Origin: Desulfosporosinus sp. HMP52
Lineage (GTDB): Bacteria > Bacillota > Desulfitobacteriia > Desulfitobacteriales > Desulfitobacteriaceae
Reading direction: 5' to 3'
NCBI RefSeq assembly: GCF_000765145.1
Contig: NZ_JMGA01000049.1
Location: forward strand, 1-43,118
Length of the DNA: 43,118 nucleotides
Below the pieces are notes generated by a model. The model worked only from the letters and a program-made list of their open reading frames with translations, made no database searches and was not told the DNA's origin. The position numbers were made by a program, and so were the translations under genes. Shown here piece by piece: positions 1 to 8,251 of the stretch (its first letter is position 1; every line of letters begins with the position of its first letter).

Positions 1-1225
1 TGATCAGCCTCCTACCCGATTTCCGAACCATTAATTTTCTGATGGCTTGATCAAGTCCTTCTAAGGTTAACTCATACATGGGAAAGACACTGCTTACCAT
101 TTTTATGGTGTGAGAGCCGTGAACCCGATCCCAATATTTTTCGGGTATAGGGTTAAGCCAAGCATTATACGGAAAATTCTTAGTTAAGCGCTGCAGCCAG
201 GTAAATCCCGGTTCTTCGTTGCCAACATCCCAAAAGATATTGCCGTCAACCATTGTGAGTTCGCTGGGGGCCATAGCAGCATCCCCAATAATAATAACCT
301 TGTAATCTGAACCCAGGGAATGCATGAGATCATAGGTTTTGACAGCTCTTCTGGGGCTGCAACCGGCGTCTAGGTAGAGTGAATCATAAAAACAATTATG
401 AAAGTAATAAAACTTCAAATCTTTAAAGTGAGAAGATCTATGGACTGCTGAAAACAATTGGCTGCATATTTGAGCATAAGGGGCCATGGAGCCCCCGGCA
501 TCCATTAAGACAATAAGTTTTACCGCATTTTTGCGGGGCCTCGTCCAAACAAGCTTTAGTTGACCGGCATTCTTACAGGTTTCATCAATGGTATCCTCTA
601 GATCAAGCTGATCTTTTGCTCCATCAATACGAGTACTAAACTGGCGCAATTTGCGTAAAGCCACTTCAAATTGGCGTACACCTAAGGTTTTGTCGTTGCG
701 ATACTCTCGGTAGTTTCGCTCTGAGGCCACTTTCACCGCAGATTGCCCATGGGACTCCCCTCCTATGCGGATGCCCCCAGGATGAAAGCCGGAGTGCCCA
801 AAAGGGGAAGTTCCCCCTGTTCCTACCCAGGTATTCCCGCCGTGATGAGGCCCGTCTTGTTTGCGTATACGTTCTTCTAAAGCTTCCTTAAGACTTTCCC
901 AATTGGGCAAGCCTAATTTGTTCAAGATTTCGTTGCGTTCTTCTTCAGAGAACATTTTAGCGGGCAGAGGATTTTCCATCCATTTTGAAACCTGATCCAA
1001 TAACTGTTCCGGGGTTGCTATCCCCTGAAAATACTTTTGAAAGGCCAGGTCATATTGGTCAAAATGACTTTCGCTCTTAACTAAGACGGCTCGAGCCAGA
1101 TAGTAGAACCCAGAAAGACTTGATTCAGCTAAGCCTTGGGCCAGGGCTTCCATTAAGGTGATCCATTCTGTGATAGAAACGGGAACCCCTTCTCGGCGCA
1201 ATTGATAAAAAAAGTGTGTAAACAT
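1..1225 (-). CDS. VWA domain protein, CoxE/COG3825-like (3' end cut by window edge)
   Basis: The frame is open on the minus strand from an ATG at 1225 to the left edge with no stop (about 408 codons), so the C-terminus is missing, probably by only a few residues because relatives are roughly 390-410 residues long. The N-terminal half is helical and charged. A Gly/His-rich linker (GPHHGGNTW, then GTGGTSPFGHSGFHPGG) leads into a von Willebrand A domain whose metal site reads DAGGSM near residue 240. The first Ser of the usual DxSxS is Gly, which I recall as normal for this subfamily. The gene starts 8 bases after the MoxR-like ATPase stop, so the two form one operon. MoxR/VWA pairs usually act in metal-cofactor insertion or complex maturation; the client is not visible here. 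There is no signal peptide, so it should be cytoplasmic. Confidence 0.85.
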   Translation of the reverse strand, partial: MFTHFFYQLRREGVPVSITEWITLMEALAQGLAESSLSGFYYLARAVLVKSESHFDQYDLAFQKYFQGIATPEQLLDQVSKWMENPLPAKMFSEEERNEILNKLGLPNWESLKEALEERIRKQDGPHHGGNTWVGTGGTSPFGHSGFHPGGIRIGGESHGQSAVKVASERNYREYRNDKTLGVRQFEVALRKLRQFSTRIDGAKDQLDLEDTIDETCKNAGQLKLVWTRPRKNAVKLIVLMDAGGSMAPYAQICSQLFSAVHRSSHFKDLKFYYFHNCFYDSLYLDAGCSPRRAVKTYDLMHSLGSDYKVIIIGDAAMAPSELTMVDGNIFWDVGNEEPGFTWLQRLTKNFPYNAWLNPIPEKYWDRVHGSHTIKMVSSVFPMYELTLEGLDQAIRKLMVRKSGRRLI

Positions 1226-1233
1226 AGGCCATT

Positions 1234-2097
1234 CTACCAGCCACGTCTGCTGGCACGGGACGTGCCATCTGTCTCACGCAAGTGCAGCTGCCTTAAGGCA
1301 AGATCGAAATCCTGGTTCTTCTTTAACAACGCTCCGAGAAAAGGGATCTCTTTGGCAATCTTATCAGGATCAATTCCTCCGATGGTTAAGGCCTGCACCC
1401 AATCGAGAAGTTCGCTGGTACTGGGTTTTTTCTGTAAGCCTGAGACACTGCGCAGCCAATAAAAGGACTTTAAGGCCTCGGCAAGGAGGATAGTATCTAA
1501 TTGGGGGAAATGGACATGAACAATCTCTTCCATCATTGTTTGATCGGGAAAGTCGATATAGTGGAATACACAGCGGCGTAAAAAGGCATCCGGGAGCTCC
1601 TTTTCTGCGTTGCTTGTTATAATCACAATGGGGCGATGTATGGTTGCAATGGTTTCTCCGGTTTCAGGGATATAGAAATTCATAACGTCCAATTCCCAAA
1701 GCAGATCATTAGGGAATTCCAAGTCAGCTTTGTCTATCTCATCGATTAAAAGTACCACCCGCTCCTCGGACCGGAAGGCTTCGCCAAGTTTTCCGAGCTT
1801 AATATACTGTTTGATGTCGGATACATTTTGCCCGCCAAATTGACTGTCGTAGAGGCGCTGAACTGTGTCATAGACGTAGAGTCCATCTTGGGCTTTAGTG
1901 GTGGATTTAATATTCCAGACTAATAAGCGGAGGCCCAGGGAACGGGCGATGCTCTCGGCCAGAACGGTTTTCCCTGTACCCGGCTCTCCTTTTATCAGAA
2001 GAGGTCTTTTTAAAGCGACTGAGATATTGACACTATTGCTCAGATCCTTGGAAACTATGTAATCCTCAGTACCTTGATAGATTAGCTCATCGGTCAT
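1234..2097 (-). CDS. MoxR-family AAA+ ATPase
   Basis: This 287-residue ATPase has Walker A GEPGTGKT near residue 37, Walker B VVLLIDEIDKAD near residue 115, a sensor-1 segment IVITSNAEKELPDAFLRRC and the arginine-finger region after it. These features and the length fit the MoxR branch of AAA+ proteins, chaperone-like ATPases usually encoded beside a VWA protein. The ATG at 2097 is preceded on the minus strand by GGGAGGAAACACC, a good ribosome binding site. It is the first gene of a two-gene operon running off the left edge and is divergent from the pilus operon. The substrate complex is unknown from this window. Confidence 0.9.
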   Translation of the reverse strand: MTDELIYQGTEDYIVSKDLSNSVNISVALKRPLLIKGEPGTGKTVLAESIARSLGLRLLVWNIKSTTKAQDGLYVYDTVQRLYDSQFGGQNVSDIKQYIKLGKLGEAFRSEERVVLLIDEIDKADLEFPNDLLWELDVMNFYIPETGETIATIHRPIVIITSNAEKELPDAFLRRCVFHYIDFPDQTMMEEIVHVHFPQLDTILLAEALKSFYWLRSVSGLQKKPSTSELLDWVQALTIGGIDPDKIAKEIPFLGALLKKNQDFDLALRQLHLRETDGTSRASRRGW

Positions 2098-2464
2098 TTA
2101 GGTGTTTCCTCCCCGTTATGATTAAACTTGTATCAACATAATACCACTATTTGGAGGCTTTTGGGCAATAATTTATCAGACTATTGAATCTTTAAAGTGT
2201 GAGGTATCGGAGCAAGTCAATCCCTCTTTTCTCCATTGATTAAGAGCAGCATCAAACTAACATTAAATTACAAAAAATGGAAATAAATCCTCAATCTTGC
2301 TGTGAGAACTGACTTAAGAGTACGAAGATTACTTTAGCGTATAATAATTAAATTTAGTTGCTTACAAACGTTAACTAGTTTTAACATATAGGATATCTTC
2401 AATAATTATTAGTTGTTTCCATAACAAATTAGAGTATTTAGAGATGTATTAAGTTGCAGAACTA

Positions 2465-2493
2465 TTGACTATTCATGGCTTTAGCTATACTAT
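2465..2493 (+). promoter_or_regulatory. Candidate sigma-A promoter for pilus operon 1
   Basis: TTGACT at 2465-2470 is followed after 17 bases by TACTAT at 2488-2493. Five of six and four of six positions match the -35 and -10 consensus at ideal spacing. It lies about 285 bases before pilB1 and just before the tandem AAAAGTCC repeat, so a protein bound there could block or pause transcription. Assigned by eye only. Confidence 0.5.
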
Positions 2494-2504
2494 TATGAAT
2501 TAAC

Positions 2505-2542
2505 ATAGGTCAAAAGTCCCATGGACTATAGACCAAAAGTCC
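2505..2542 (+). promoter_or_regulatory. Tandem operator-like repeat ATAG(G/A)(T/C)CAAAAGTCC
   Basis: Two 15-base copies, at 2505-2519 and 2528-2542, agree at 13 of 15 positions and are spaced 23 bases apart, about two helical turns, so they present the same DNA face. Between them GGACTATAGACC adds an imperfect inverted repeat. Read on the other strand, the half-site GGACTTTT loosely resembles DosR/NarL-type boxes; that comparison is from memory. The position, just downstream of a good promoter and upstream of the pilus operon, suggests a regulator site. The regulator is unknown. Confidence 0.45.
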
Positions 2543-2648
2543 TAGCTAACTTTGTCAAAAAATGCATGTTTTAAGATTATTTTGGGGACAAGTTAAATTT
2601 TACACTAGCCGTTTGAGGATATTTTCCATTAATATTAAATATTTTTTA

Positions 2649-2657
2649 TGCTATAAT
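2649..2657 (+). promoter_or_regulatory. Extended -10 promoter candidate before pilB1
   Basis: TGCTATAAT is an extended -10 element with a perfect TATAAT hexamer at 2652-2657, about 120 bases before the pilB1 start. The -35 region at the right spacing (TTAATA) is weak, which is usual for extended -10 promoters. It would give a leader of roughly 113 bases. Confidence 0.5.
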
Positions 2658-2776
2658 ATACCTATTATTGTTTTAATTACATATTGTGCCTGAATCCATA
2701 AAAGAGAGAATTAGTCAATCCGTGTTCCTTGGGGGGTAACTTAAAGCTTGCAACGGAAAGGTGTCAGTAAGAGTGT

Positions 2777-4462
2777 ATGGAAAAGCCTAAACAGAAAATA
2801 AAGCTGGGCGAACTCTTAATGGGAGCAGGAATGCTTACACAGGCTCAGCTAGAAGAGGTGTTAGCTGAACAAGGAAAGTCCAGAAAACGGATGGGGCAAA
2901 TCCTTATTGAGCGTAACATTCTAACAGAAGAAGAAATCATGGATACTCTCGCTGTGCAGCTTTCTCTCGAACGGTTCGATATTGGCAAAGCCTTTATTGA
3001 TCCTGAGGTAGCTAGATGCATCCCGAAAGAAGTGGCTAAAAAATATAATCTGATTCCCTTTGGTGAAAAAGATGGCAAACTGCAAGTAGCCATGAGCGAT
3101 CCTCTCAATATCTTCGCCATAGACGACATTTCCTTTATTACTCAAAAGACGATTCAACCTTGCATTGCAGGATTTGAGGCTATTGAAAAGGCCATCGAAC
3201 TTTATTTCAGCAAACAATCTACCGATAAGGCCTTAGAAGACTTGAAAAAGGAATACAAGGTTGAACTTGACGGCAAGTACGATCAAGCTATCATTGATGA
3301 AGTTCAGAGCGCTCCGGCAGTAAGGCTTACCAATTCAATTCTTAATCAGGCCATTACTTCTGGGGCGAGTGACATACATATAGAACCCTTTGAAAAGGAA
3401 GTAAAGGTTCGTTATCGAATTGATGGGGTCTTAGTGGCCAGTATGGCCATCCCTAAGAGCTTATACTCATCAGTGTGCACTCGCATCAAAATAATGGCGG
3501 GGATGAACATTGCTGAAAATAGAATTCCTCAAGACGGAAGGAACGAAATGGAGGTCGGGGGAAGAAGCTATGATTTTCGGGTTTCCTCCTTGCCTACGGT
3601 ATTCGGGGAGAAAATAGTAATTCGGATTCTTGATGGGAAAAACTTTGATTTAAACAGAAGTATGATTGGCTTTACTAATCATGATAATGCTATTCTTAAC
3701 CGGATTCTCAGCATGCCCTATGGAATCGTCCTCTTAACCGGTCCTACAGGAAGTGGGAAATCTACTACTCTTTATACAATTTTAAAAGAGTTTAACACCG
3801 TGGATAAAAATATTGTAACTGTTGAAGATCCTGTGGAATACACCTTGTTGGGTATTAACCAAGTTCAAGTTAATTCAAAAGCAGGATTAACCTTTGCTTC
3901 CAGCTTGAGAAGCATTCTCAGGCAGGATCCGGATATTATCATGATTGGGGAAATGCGGGATGAAGAAACGGCTCATATCGCAGTCCGGGCAGCTATAACC
4001 GGTCACTTAGTATTTTCCACACTCCATACTAATGATGCTCCGACCTCCTTGACACGCTTAGTAGATATGGGAATTGCTCCTTATCTGGTAGCGGAGTCGA
4101 CTATAGGGATCATAAGCCAAAGGCTTCTGCGCAAGCTCTGCCCCTCTTGCAAAAGAGGTTATCTGGCAGATGAGCGTGAGAAAAAAATCCTGCGGGATCC
4201 AAACGTTGTGAAATTATATAAACCAACAGGTTGCCCCGCTTGTAATAATACTGGCTATAAAGGCCGTATTGCCATCCATGAGGTCTTATACTTAGATAAT
4301 AAAATGCGCAGTATTATTGAAAAAGGTGCTAATGCTGATGAATTAAGAACCCTTGCCGTTAAGAACGGCATGGTACCCCTTTATGATAACTGTAAGAGGC
4401 TTGTTATCAATGGAGTGACTAGTATTAATGAAATGGTTCGTACAGTCTACGCCAGAGATTAG
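2777..4462 (+). CDS. pilB: Type IV pilus extension ATPase PilB (system 1)
   Basis: This 561-residue hexameric ATPase powers pilin polymerisation at the inner face of the membrane. The N-terminal MshEN region has two successive copies of the c-di-GMP-binding pattern: KLGELL at residues 9-14 ending at Q32, and RMGQIL at 38-43 ending at Q61. The catalytic part has Walker A GPTGSGKS near 322, the Asp box/Walker B DPDIIMIGEMRD near 385, the His box and a four-Cys zinc site (CPSC near 455, CPACNNTG near 486). The ATG at 2777 is the first start after an in-frame stop at 2768. Its ribosome binding site is weak (AAGAG), unusual for the first gene of a large operon. Length and motifs are complete, and pilC follows after 51 bases. 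Confidence 0.96.
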   Translation: MEKPKQKIKLGELLMGAGMLTQAQLEEVLAEQGKSRKRMGQILIERNILTEEEIMDTLAVQLSLERFDIGKAFIDPEVARCIPKEVAKKYNLIPFGEKDGKLQVAMSDPLNIFAIDDISFITQKTIQPCIAGFEAIEKAIELYFSKQSTDKALEDLKKEYKVELDGKYDQAIIDEVQSAPAVRLTNSILNQAITSGASDIHIEPFEKEVKVRYRIDGVLVASMAIPKSLYSSVCTRIKIMAGMNIAENRIPQDGRNEMEVGGRSYDFRVSSLPTVFGEKIVIRILDGKNFDLNRSMIGFTNHDNAILNRILSMPYGIVLLTGPTGSGKSTTLYTILKEFNTVDKNIVTVEDPVEYTLLGINQVQVNSKAGLTFASSLRSILRQDPDIIMIGEMRDEETAHIAVRAAITGHLVFSTLHTNDAPTSLTRLVDMGIAPYLVAESTIGIISQRLLRKLCPSCKRGYLADEREKKILRDPNVVKLYKPTGCPACNNTGYKGRIAIHEVLYLDNKMRSIIEKGANADELRTLAVKNGMVPLYDNCKRLVINGVTSINEMVRTVYARD

Positions 4463-4513
4463 TCTATATAACAATAAACACTTCTGATTCTCGAAAAGAG
4501 GTAATAAAAGAGG

Positions 4514-5716
4514 ATGCCTATATATACCTTTAGGGCCAAAAAGTTAAATGGAGAAGAACTCACGGGTACTCAAGAATTTGCGTCCATAGACGTTCTTAAG
4601 GCTATGTTGTCCGACCAAGGCTTTTTTCTTATTGATGCTCAGATTAAAGGAAAAGAATACAGCTTTGGCGAATTGCTCAAACGAGTTGACATGAAAGATA
4701 TTTCCCTTTTCTGTCGACAATTCTCGGTTATTCTAAATGCTGGGATTCCCATTGTCGAGGCTATAGCCATATTGCGAGATCAGGTAGAAAAAAAGAAATT
4801 TCGGGATACCTTAGAAGATGTCCACGACCAACTCCAAAGAGGTAATCTGTTTTCCAGTACTCTGCAGGCTCATCCCAAGGTTTTTCCGGATTTTATGATA
4901 AACATGGTTGAAGTGGGTGAAGCGAGTGGTACCTTAGACTCCATTATGATCAGCTTGGCTGAGTATTATGAAAAAGAGAACAAGCTCCGCCGTAAAATCA
5001 AAAGTGCCATGACTTATCCCATGATTCTTCTGATTCTGATGATTGGTGTGGTCACCTTGCTGATGGTCAAAGTTCTTCCCACCTTTGCTAATATCCTGCA
5101 GTCAATGGGAGGGGAACTGCCTGCCTTGACCAAAATCCTGATGGGGATGAGCGATTTTATGGTTAAGAATGTAGTTCTGATATTTGCTATTGTTACACTT
5201 GGAGGAATAGGGCTAAGGGTTCTTTCCAAAAATGATGAATTTAGGTTTTGGTTGGATTCTTTAAAATTACGAGCCCCGGTGATTAAAACAACCGTCGTAA
5301 AAGTAATCACTGCTCGATTCGCGAGAAGTATGGGGATTTTACTTAAAAGTGGCATACCAATTATTCGTTCCTTTGAAATCATGAATGATTTGCTGGGTAA
5401 TCGGTTGGTTGCACACAAGTTTACCGAATGCCGGGATGAAGTTATGGAGGGCAAGGGGATATCAGGTTCCATTAAGAAGATGGGAGTGTTTCCACCTATG
5501 CTAATTCATATGATCGAGGTAGGAGAAGCCACCGGACAATTGGACGAAATGTTAACTAGAACAGCTGGATTCTTCGATGAGGAGGTGGAGGAAGCCATCG
5601 AGAAACTGACGGCCATGCTTGAACCTGCCATGATCGTGATTATGGCAGTGGTCGTAGGAACAGTGGTTATGGCAATGATGTTGCCAATGGTCAGCATTAT
5701 GCAGTCGGTACAATAA
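4514..5716 (+). CDS. pilC: Type IV pilus platform protein PilC (system 1)
   Basis: This polytopic membrane protein of 400 residues couples PilB rotation to pilin extraction. It shows two GspF (T2SSF) domains starting near residue 64 (FCRQFSVILNAGIPI) and 266 (FARSMGILLKSGIPI). Membrane segments lie near 165-190, 214-236 and 370-395, the standard PilC arrangement. It lies between pilB1 and the major pilin gene on the same strand and is certainly part of that operon. The nearest good Shine-Dalgarno, AAGAGG around 4496, is rather far from the ATG; a second AGAGG abuts the start. Confidence 0.95.
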   Translation: MPIYTFRAKKLNGEELTGTQEFASIDVLKAMLSDQGFFLIDAQIKGKEYSFGELLKRVDMKDISLFCRQFSVILNAGIPIVEAIAILRDQVEKKKFRDTLEDVHDQLQRGNLFSSTLQAHPKVFPDFMINMVEVGEASGTLDSIMISLAEYYEKENKLRRKIKSAMTYPMILLILMIGVVTLLMVKVLPTFANILQSMGGELPALTKILMGMSDFMVKNVVLIFAIVTLGGIGLRVLSKNDEFRFWLDSLKLRAPVIKTTVVKVITARFARSMGILLKSGIPIIRSFEIMNDLLGNRLVAHKFTECRDEVMEGKGISGSIKKMGVFPPMLIHMIEVGEATGQLDEMLTRTAGFFDEEVEEAIEKLTAMLEPAMIVIMAVVVGTVVMAMMLPMVSIMQSVQ

Positions 5717-5738
5717 TAATTGAAGGAGGTAAAAAGAA

Positions 5739-6188
5739 ATGAAAATTAGAGAACGATTGGACAAGCTAAAAAAGAAGCAAAAGGGCTTTACGCTTGTAGA
5801 GCTAATTGTGGTTATTGCTATTATTGGAATTTTGGCAGGGGTTATGTTGCCTAGATTTTTTGGATTTACGACTGATGCTAGAGAGTCTGCGGCAATCGCT
5901 GAGGCCAAAAGTATTAGAACGCTAGCTGAAACTTATTTTGCAAGCAGTGATGATGGAGACTGGCCAACAATTTCTGCAGATAGTGGTACTGCTTTTCGAG
6001 TTCAAACATCGGGAGACGCAGGTCATATATATGACAATTCACCGACTTTCAATGGAAGAATAGAGACTTTAGCTGGTGTAGATATGACAGCAGATACTAC
6101 TGAAATTACAAATGGAGCTTTTCAATATGAAAAGAGTGGGGTTACAGTTACATGTGATGCGAATGGCGATATTACTGTAAATCCATAA
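5739..6188 (+). CDS. pilA: Major type IV pilin, PilA-like (system 1)
   Basis: This 149-residue prepilin has a 16-residue basic leader ending KKKQKG, cleavage before F17, Glu at mature position 5 (FTLVE) and a hydrophobic N-terminal helix with P39 as in classic pilins. The globular part is small, Asp/Thr-rich and has one Cys near the C-terminus, so no disulfide loop. A strong Shine-Dalgarno (GAAGGAGG at 5721-5728) and the perfect stem-loop right after the stop both suggest it is the most highly expressed gene of the set, which is why I call it the major pilin. PilA is the conventional symbol; orthology to a named pilin is not shown. Confidence 0.9.
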   Translation: MKIRERLDKLKKKQKGFTLVELIVVIAIIGILAGVMLPRFFGFTTDARESAAIAEAKSIRTLAETYFASSDDGDWPTISADSGTAFRVQTSGDAGHIYDNSPTFNGRIETLAGVDMTADTTEITNGAFQYEKSGVTVTCDANGDITVNP

Positions 6189-6200
6189 AAGAATTCACAT

Positions 6201-6241
6201 GAGGTATAGTTGTATCTTAATTAAAAATACAACTATACCTC
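6201..6241 (+). terminator. Perfect 15-bp stem-loop after pilA: attenuator or mRNA stabiliser
   Basis: GAGGTATAGTTGTAT at 6201-6215 is exactly complementary to 6227-6241, with an 11-base AT-rich loop. It begins 13 bases after the pilA stop. No T-run follows, so a partial terminator or an exonuclease block protecting the pilA message fits better than a full stop. Either would set pilA expression above the downstream minor pilins. The next gene starts 22 bases later with its own AAGGGG binding site. Confidence 0.7.
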
Positions 6242-6262
6242 CTATCTAAAGGGGTAATTATC

Positions 6263-6628
6263 ATGCCTAAGAACAATGGATTCACATTAATTGAAATCTT
6301 AATTGTACTTGTTATTATAGGGATCCTGGCGTCTGGGGCATATCCAAGTCTCGCAAGAGCTAAGGATATGTCAAGAGAAAATGATCGATCTAGGCACGAA
6401 TACGTTGTTAATAGAGCACTGAAACAGTATTACGCACTCACAGGAACATACCTTAAATCCCCAATTCCACTTCACCTATCGATGCTAAAGGATGAATTGT
6501 ACAGCCAAACTGGTGTCTCCCTAAATATATCAAAGTATCCCAATACTGATCCTTTAACGTATACGGGCCCTTACGTAGGCCCTGATGGAGTTGAAATGTA
6601 TGAAATTAGTTCGCTCCATGTTAAGTGA
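6263..6628 (+). CDS. Small type IV prepilin (system 1)
   Basis: This 121-residue prepilin has a short leader MPKNNG, cleavage before Phe, Glu5 (FTLIE) and an ILIVLVIIGILASGAYP helix. The C-terminal domain ends in a tyrosine/glycine-rich segment and is not one I recognise. The start is supported by AAAGGGG 8 bases upstream. The sequence is AT-rich with many AGA/ATA codons compared with pilB/pilC. It may be a second shaft subunit or a minor pilin. It is followed directly by another pilin gene whose start lies just past its stop. Confidence 0.85.
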   Translation: MPKNNGFTLIEILIVLVIIGILASGAYPSLARAKDMSRENDRSRHEYVVNRALKQYYALTGTYLKSPIPLHLSMLKDELYSQTGVSLNISKYPNTDPLTYTGPYVGPDGVEMYEISSLHVK

Positions 6629-6644
6629 TACGGGCGAAACACCT

Positions 6645-7175
6645 ATGGAAAGAAAGTACATAAAAGGCTATACTCTTGCAGAATTAATCGTTGTCATGGC
6701 CATAATGGCCATCTTAGGTACAACCCTTCTTACAATGATGAATACAGGTGGAAAGCTATACAGAAACGCTAATGCCATCATGGAAGAACAAAGTAATTCA
6801 AGACTAGCTATGTCATACATAACTATGAGAATTAGACAAAATGATGTAAAGAATAATATTAATATTGCTAATGTAACTGTAGATGGCAAATTGTACAGAG
6901 CCTTAACTATCGCTGACTCCAGTAACTCTAATCGATCCTATTGGATTTATATTGACACTACTACCGGTAAATTAAAAGAGCTTATTGTTACCAGCACATC
7001 AACCTCGGTCTCTGACATAGCAGATGTGAGTAACTTTACTATAAAGAAATTAGTTAGTGTTCCAAGCATGCCAACGACAATTCGTATTGAAATCACCTCT
7101 AAGGATGGAACAATCCACTTAAATGAAGATCTTACCCTAAGATCTCCGCAACAAAACTTACCCTCAGAAAACTAA
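6645..7175 (+). CDS. Minor type IV prepilin, PilW/GspJ-like (system 1)
   Basis: This 176-residue prepilin has leader MERKYIKG, cleavage before Tyr and Glu5 (YTLAE), then a hydrophobic helix. I chose ATG 6645 because it gives an 8-residue leader. The frame stays open to 6585 inside the previous gene, which would give an implausible 28-residue leader with acidic residues. The body resembles the beta-rich GspJ/PilW group (residues around NSRLAMSYITMRIRQNDV, then a 'YWIYIDTTTGKLKEL' strand). That group usually sits at the pilus tip or primes assembly. GC content is the lowest in the window. Confidence 0.8.
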   Translation: MERKYIKGYTLAELIVVMAIMAILGTTLLTMMNTGGKLYRNANAIMEEQSNSRLAMSYITMRIRQNDVKNNINIANVTVDGKLYRALTIADSSNSNRSYWIYIDTTTGKLKELIVTSTSTSVSDIADVSNFTIKKLVSVPSMPTTIRIEITSKDGTIHLNEDLTLRSPQQNLPSEN

Positions 7176-7236
7176 GGGGCAGGGCTAACGTCTGTCTCAT
7201 GAAATAAAATCAGAAATTAAGGCCGGGAGGAAGATC

Positions 7237-8247
7237 ATGTTCGGGGATAACAAAGTTCTAGGTATAGATATCGGAACGCGTTTGACAAAATTTGCATTGC
7301 TTAAGCAAGGAACTAAGCCGGAAATTAAAGCCTGGGCAATTGTTCCTACCCCACCGGGGAGTGTGTCAGACGGTTTGATTCGAGATAGGGAAGCCGTTCT
7401 GGATATGCTCAAGAGTGCAATCAGCGAGTTTAAGTTAACGGCGAAAAAGATTGCTGTCACAATTCATTCTTCCGGTATTATGCTTCGAGAGCTTAATTTG
7501 CCTGCTCTTGAAGATGAAGAAATCGAACCTGCTGTCCAGTTTGAATTAGCTCAGAGTTTTCCGGATATGATCCAAACTCACTCTACAGCTTTCAAGATAT
7601 ATACCAAAACAAATGATCGTCTTAATGGTATTAGTACATCCTGCCCGAAACAAATTGTAGATAGCTATGTTGAGATGTTTGCCGATTCCGGCCTTAACCT
7701 AAAATATGTTGATGTCAACGCCAATACTCTGGCTAAAACCTATAATCACTTTGTTCATCCCCCGATGCAGGGGGATTCGGTTTTAATAGTAGATCTCAGT
7801 TATGCCATGTCACAGGTTAATGTTTTAGTTGATGGGAAGTTAATTCTAAGCCGCAGTGTTTCAGGCGGAGGATCCTTTGTTGATAGTTTGATTGTCAACC
7901 GTTTCGAGATCACCATGGAGGAAGCGGAAGCAGCTAGGCAGTCAGGGTATAAGACTTTGTCAATAAGCCAGGAGGAGTTAGATTCCTGTCTTCGACTGGG
8001 GTATTCCTCGGTTGAGGAACAGATGAGACAAACCCTGGATTATATAAGGTATAGTAAGCTGCCGGATGGGATTAAAGAGATTTGTCTTACCGGCGGAGGC
8101 AGTAATTTTCCTGGTCTGGAGACCTACTTCAGTGGTATGTTCAGGACGCCTGTCAATATAGCTCAATCCGATAGTATTCCCCTTGAAGTCTCAGATAAGT
8201 TTTTTATATTGATGCCGGCGATTGGCGCGGCTTTGAGGGAGGACTAG
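7237..8247 (+). CDS. pilM: Type IV pilus assembly protein PilM (system 1)
   Basis: This actin-like cytoplasmic protein of 336 residues has an N-terminal phosphate-1 motif GIDIGTRLTKFALL and a second nucleotide-binding motif near 180 (VLIVDLSYAMSQVNVL). The C-terminal ICLTGGGSNFPGLETYF is the adenosine-contacting segment. PilM binds the cytoplasmic tail of PilN and links it to the motor. A Shine-Dalgarno GGGAGGAA lies 6-7 bases before the ATG. pilN follows 4 bases after the stop, confirming tight coupling. The length is normal and the fold appears complete, unlike the fused homologue in system 2. Confidence 0.93.
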   Translation: MFGDNKVLGIDIGTRLTKFALLKQGTKPEIKAWAIVPTPPGSVSDGLIRDREAVLDMLKSAISEFKLTAKKIAVTIHSSGIMLRELNLPALEDEEIEPAVQFELAQSFPDMIQTHSTAFKIYTKTNDRLNGISTSCPKQIVDSYVEMFADSGLNLKYVDVNANTLAKTYNHFVHPPMQGDSVLIVDLSYAMSQVNVLVDGKLILSRSVSGGGSFVDSLIVNRFEITMEEAEAARQSGYKTLSISQEELDSCLRLGYSSVEEQMRQTLDYIRYSKLPDGIKEICLTGGGSNFPGLETYFSGMFRTPVNIAQSDSIPLEVSDKFFILMPAIGAALRED

Positions 8248-8251
8248 TGTC

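Larger units (their letters stand above)
2098..2776. other. Divergent intergenic region upstream of pilus operon 1
   Basis: These 679 bases hold no gene. They are clearly AT-richer than the flanking genes and contain the two promoter candidates and the tandem repeat listed separately. The last 110 bases would be the pilB1 leader. There, CCGT at 2721-2724 could pair with ACGG near 2754-2757, but I could not match the leader to any riboswitch consensus I know, including both c-di-GMP classes. I saw no minus-strand promoter for the MoxR gene that I would defend. Confidence 0.6.

Noticed and set aside
1202-1462. Plus-strand frame of 86 codons
   Set aside because: Lies opposite the MoxR-like ATPase and its gap; no binding site or recognisable product.
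2664-2776. c-di-GMP riboswitch in the pilB1 leader
   Set aside because: T4P operons of Clostridia often carry one, but the conserved GGGCAAA/ACGCAAAGC-type blocks are absent here.
5014-5908. Long minus-strand frames opposite pilC1 and pilA
   Set aside because: Mirror images of strongly coding plus-strand genes, rich in Ser/Ile/Thr as expected for antisense frames.
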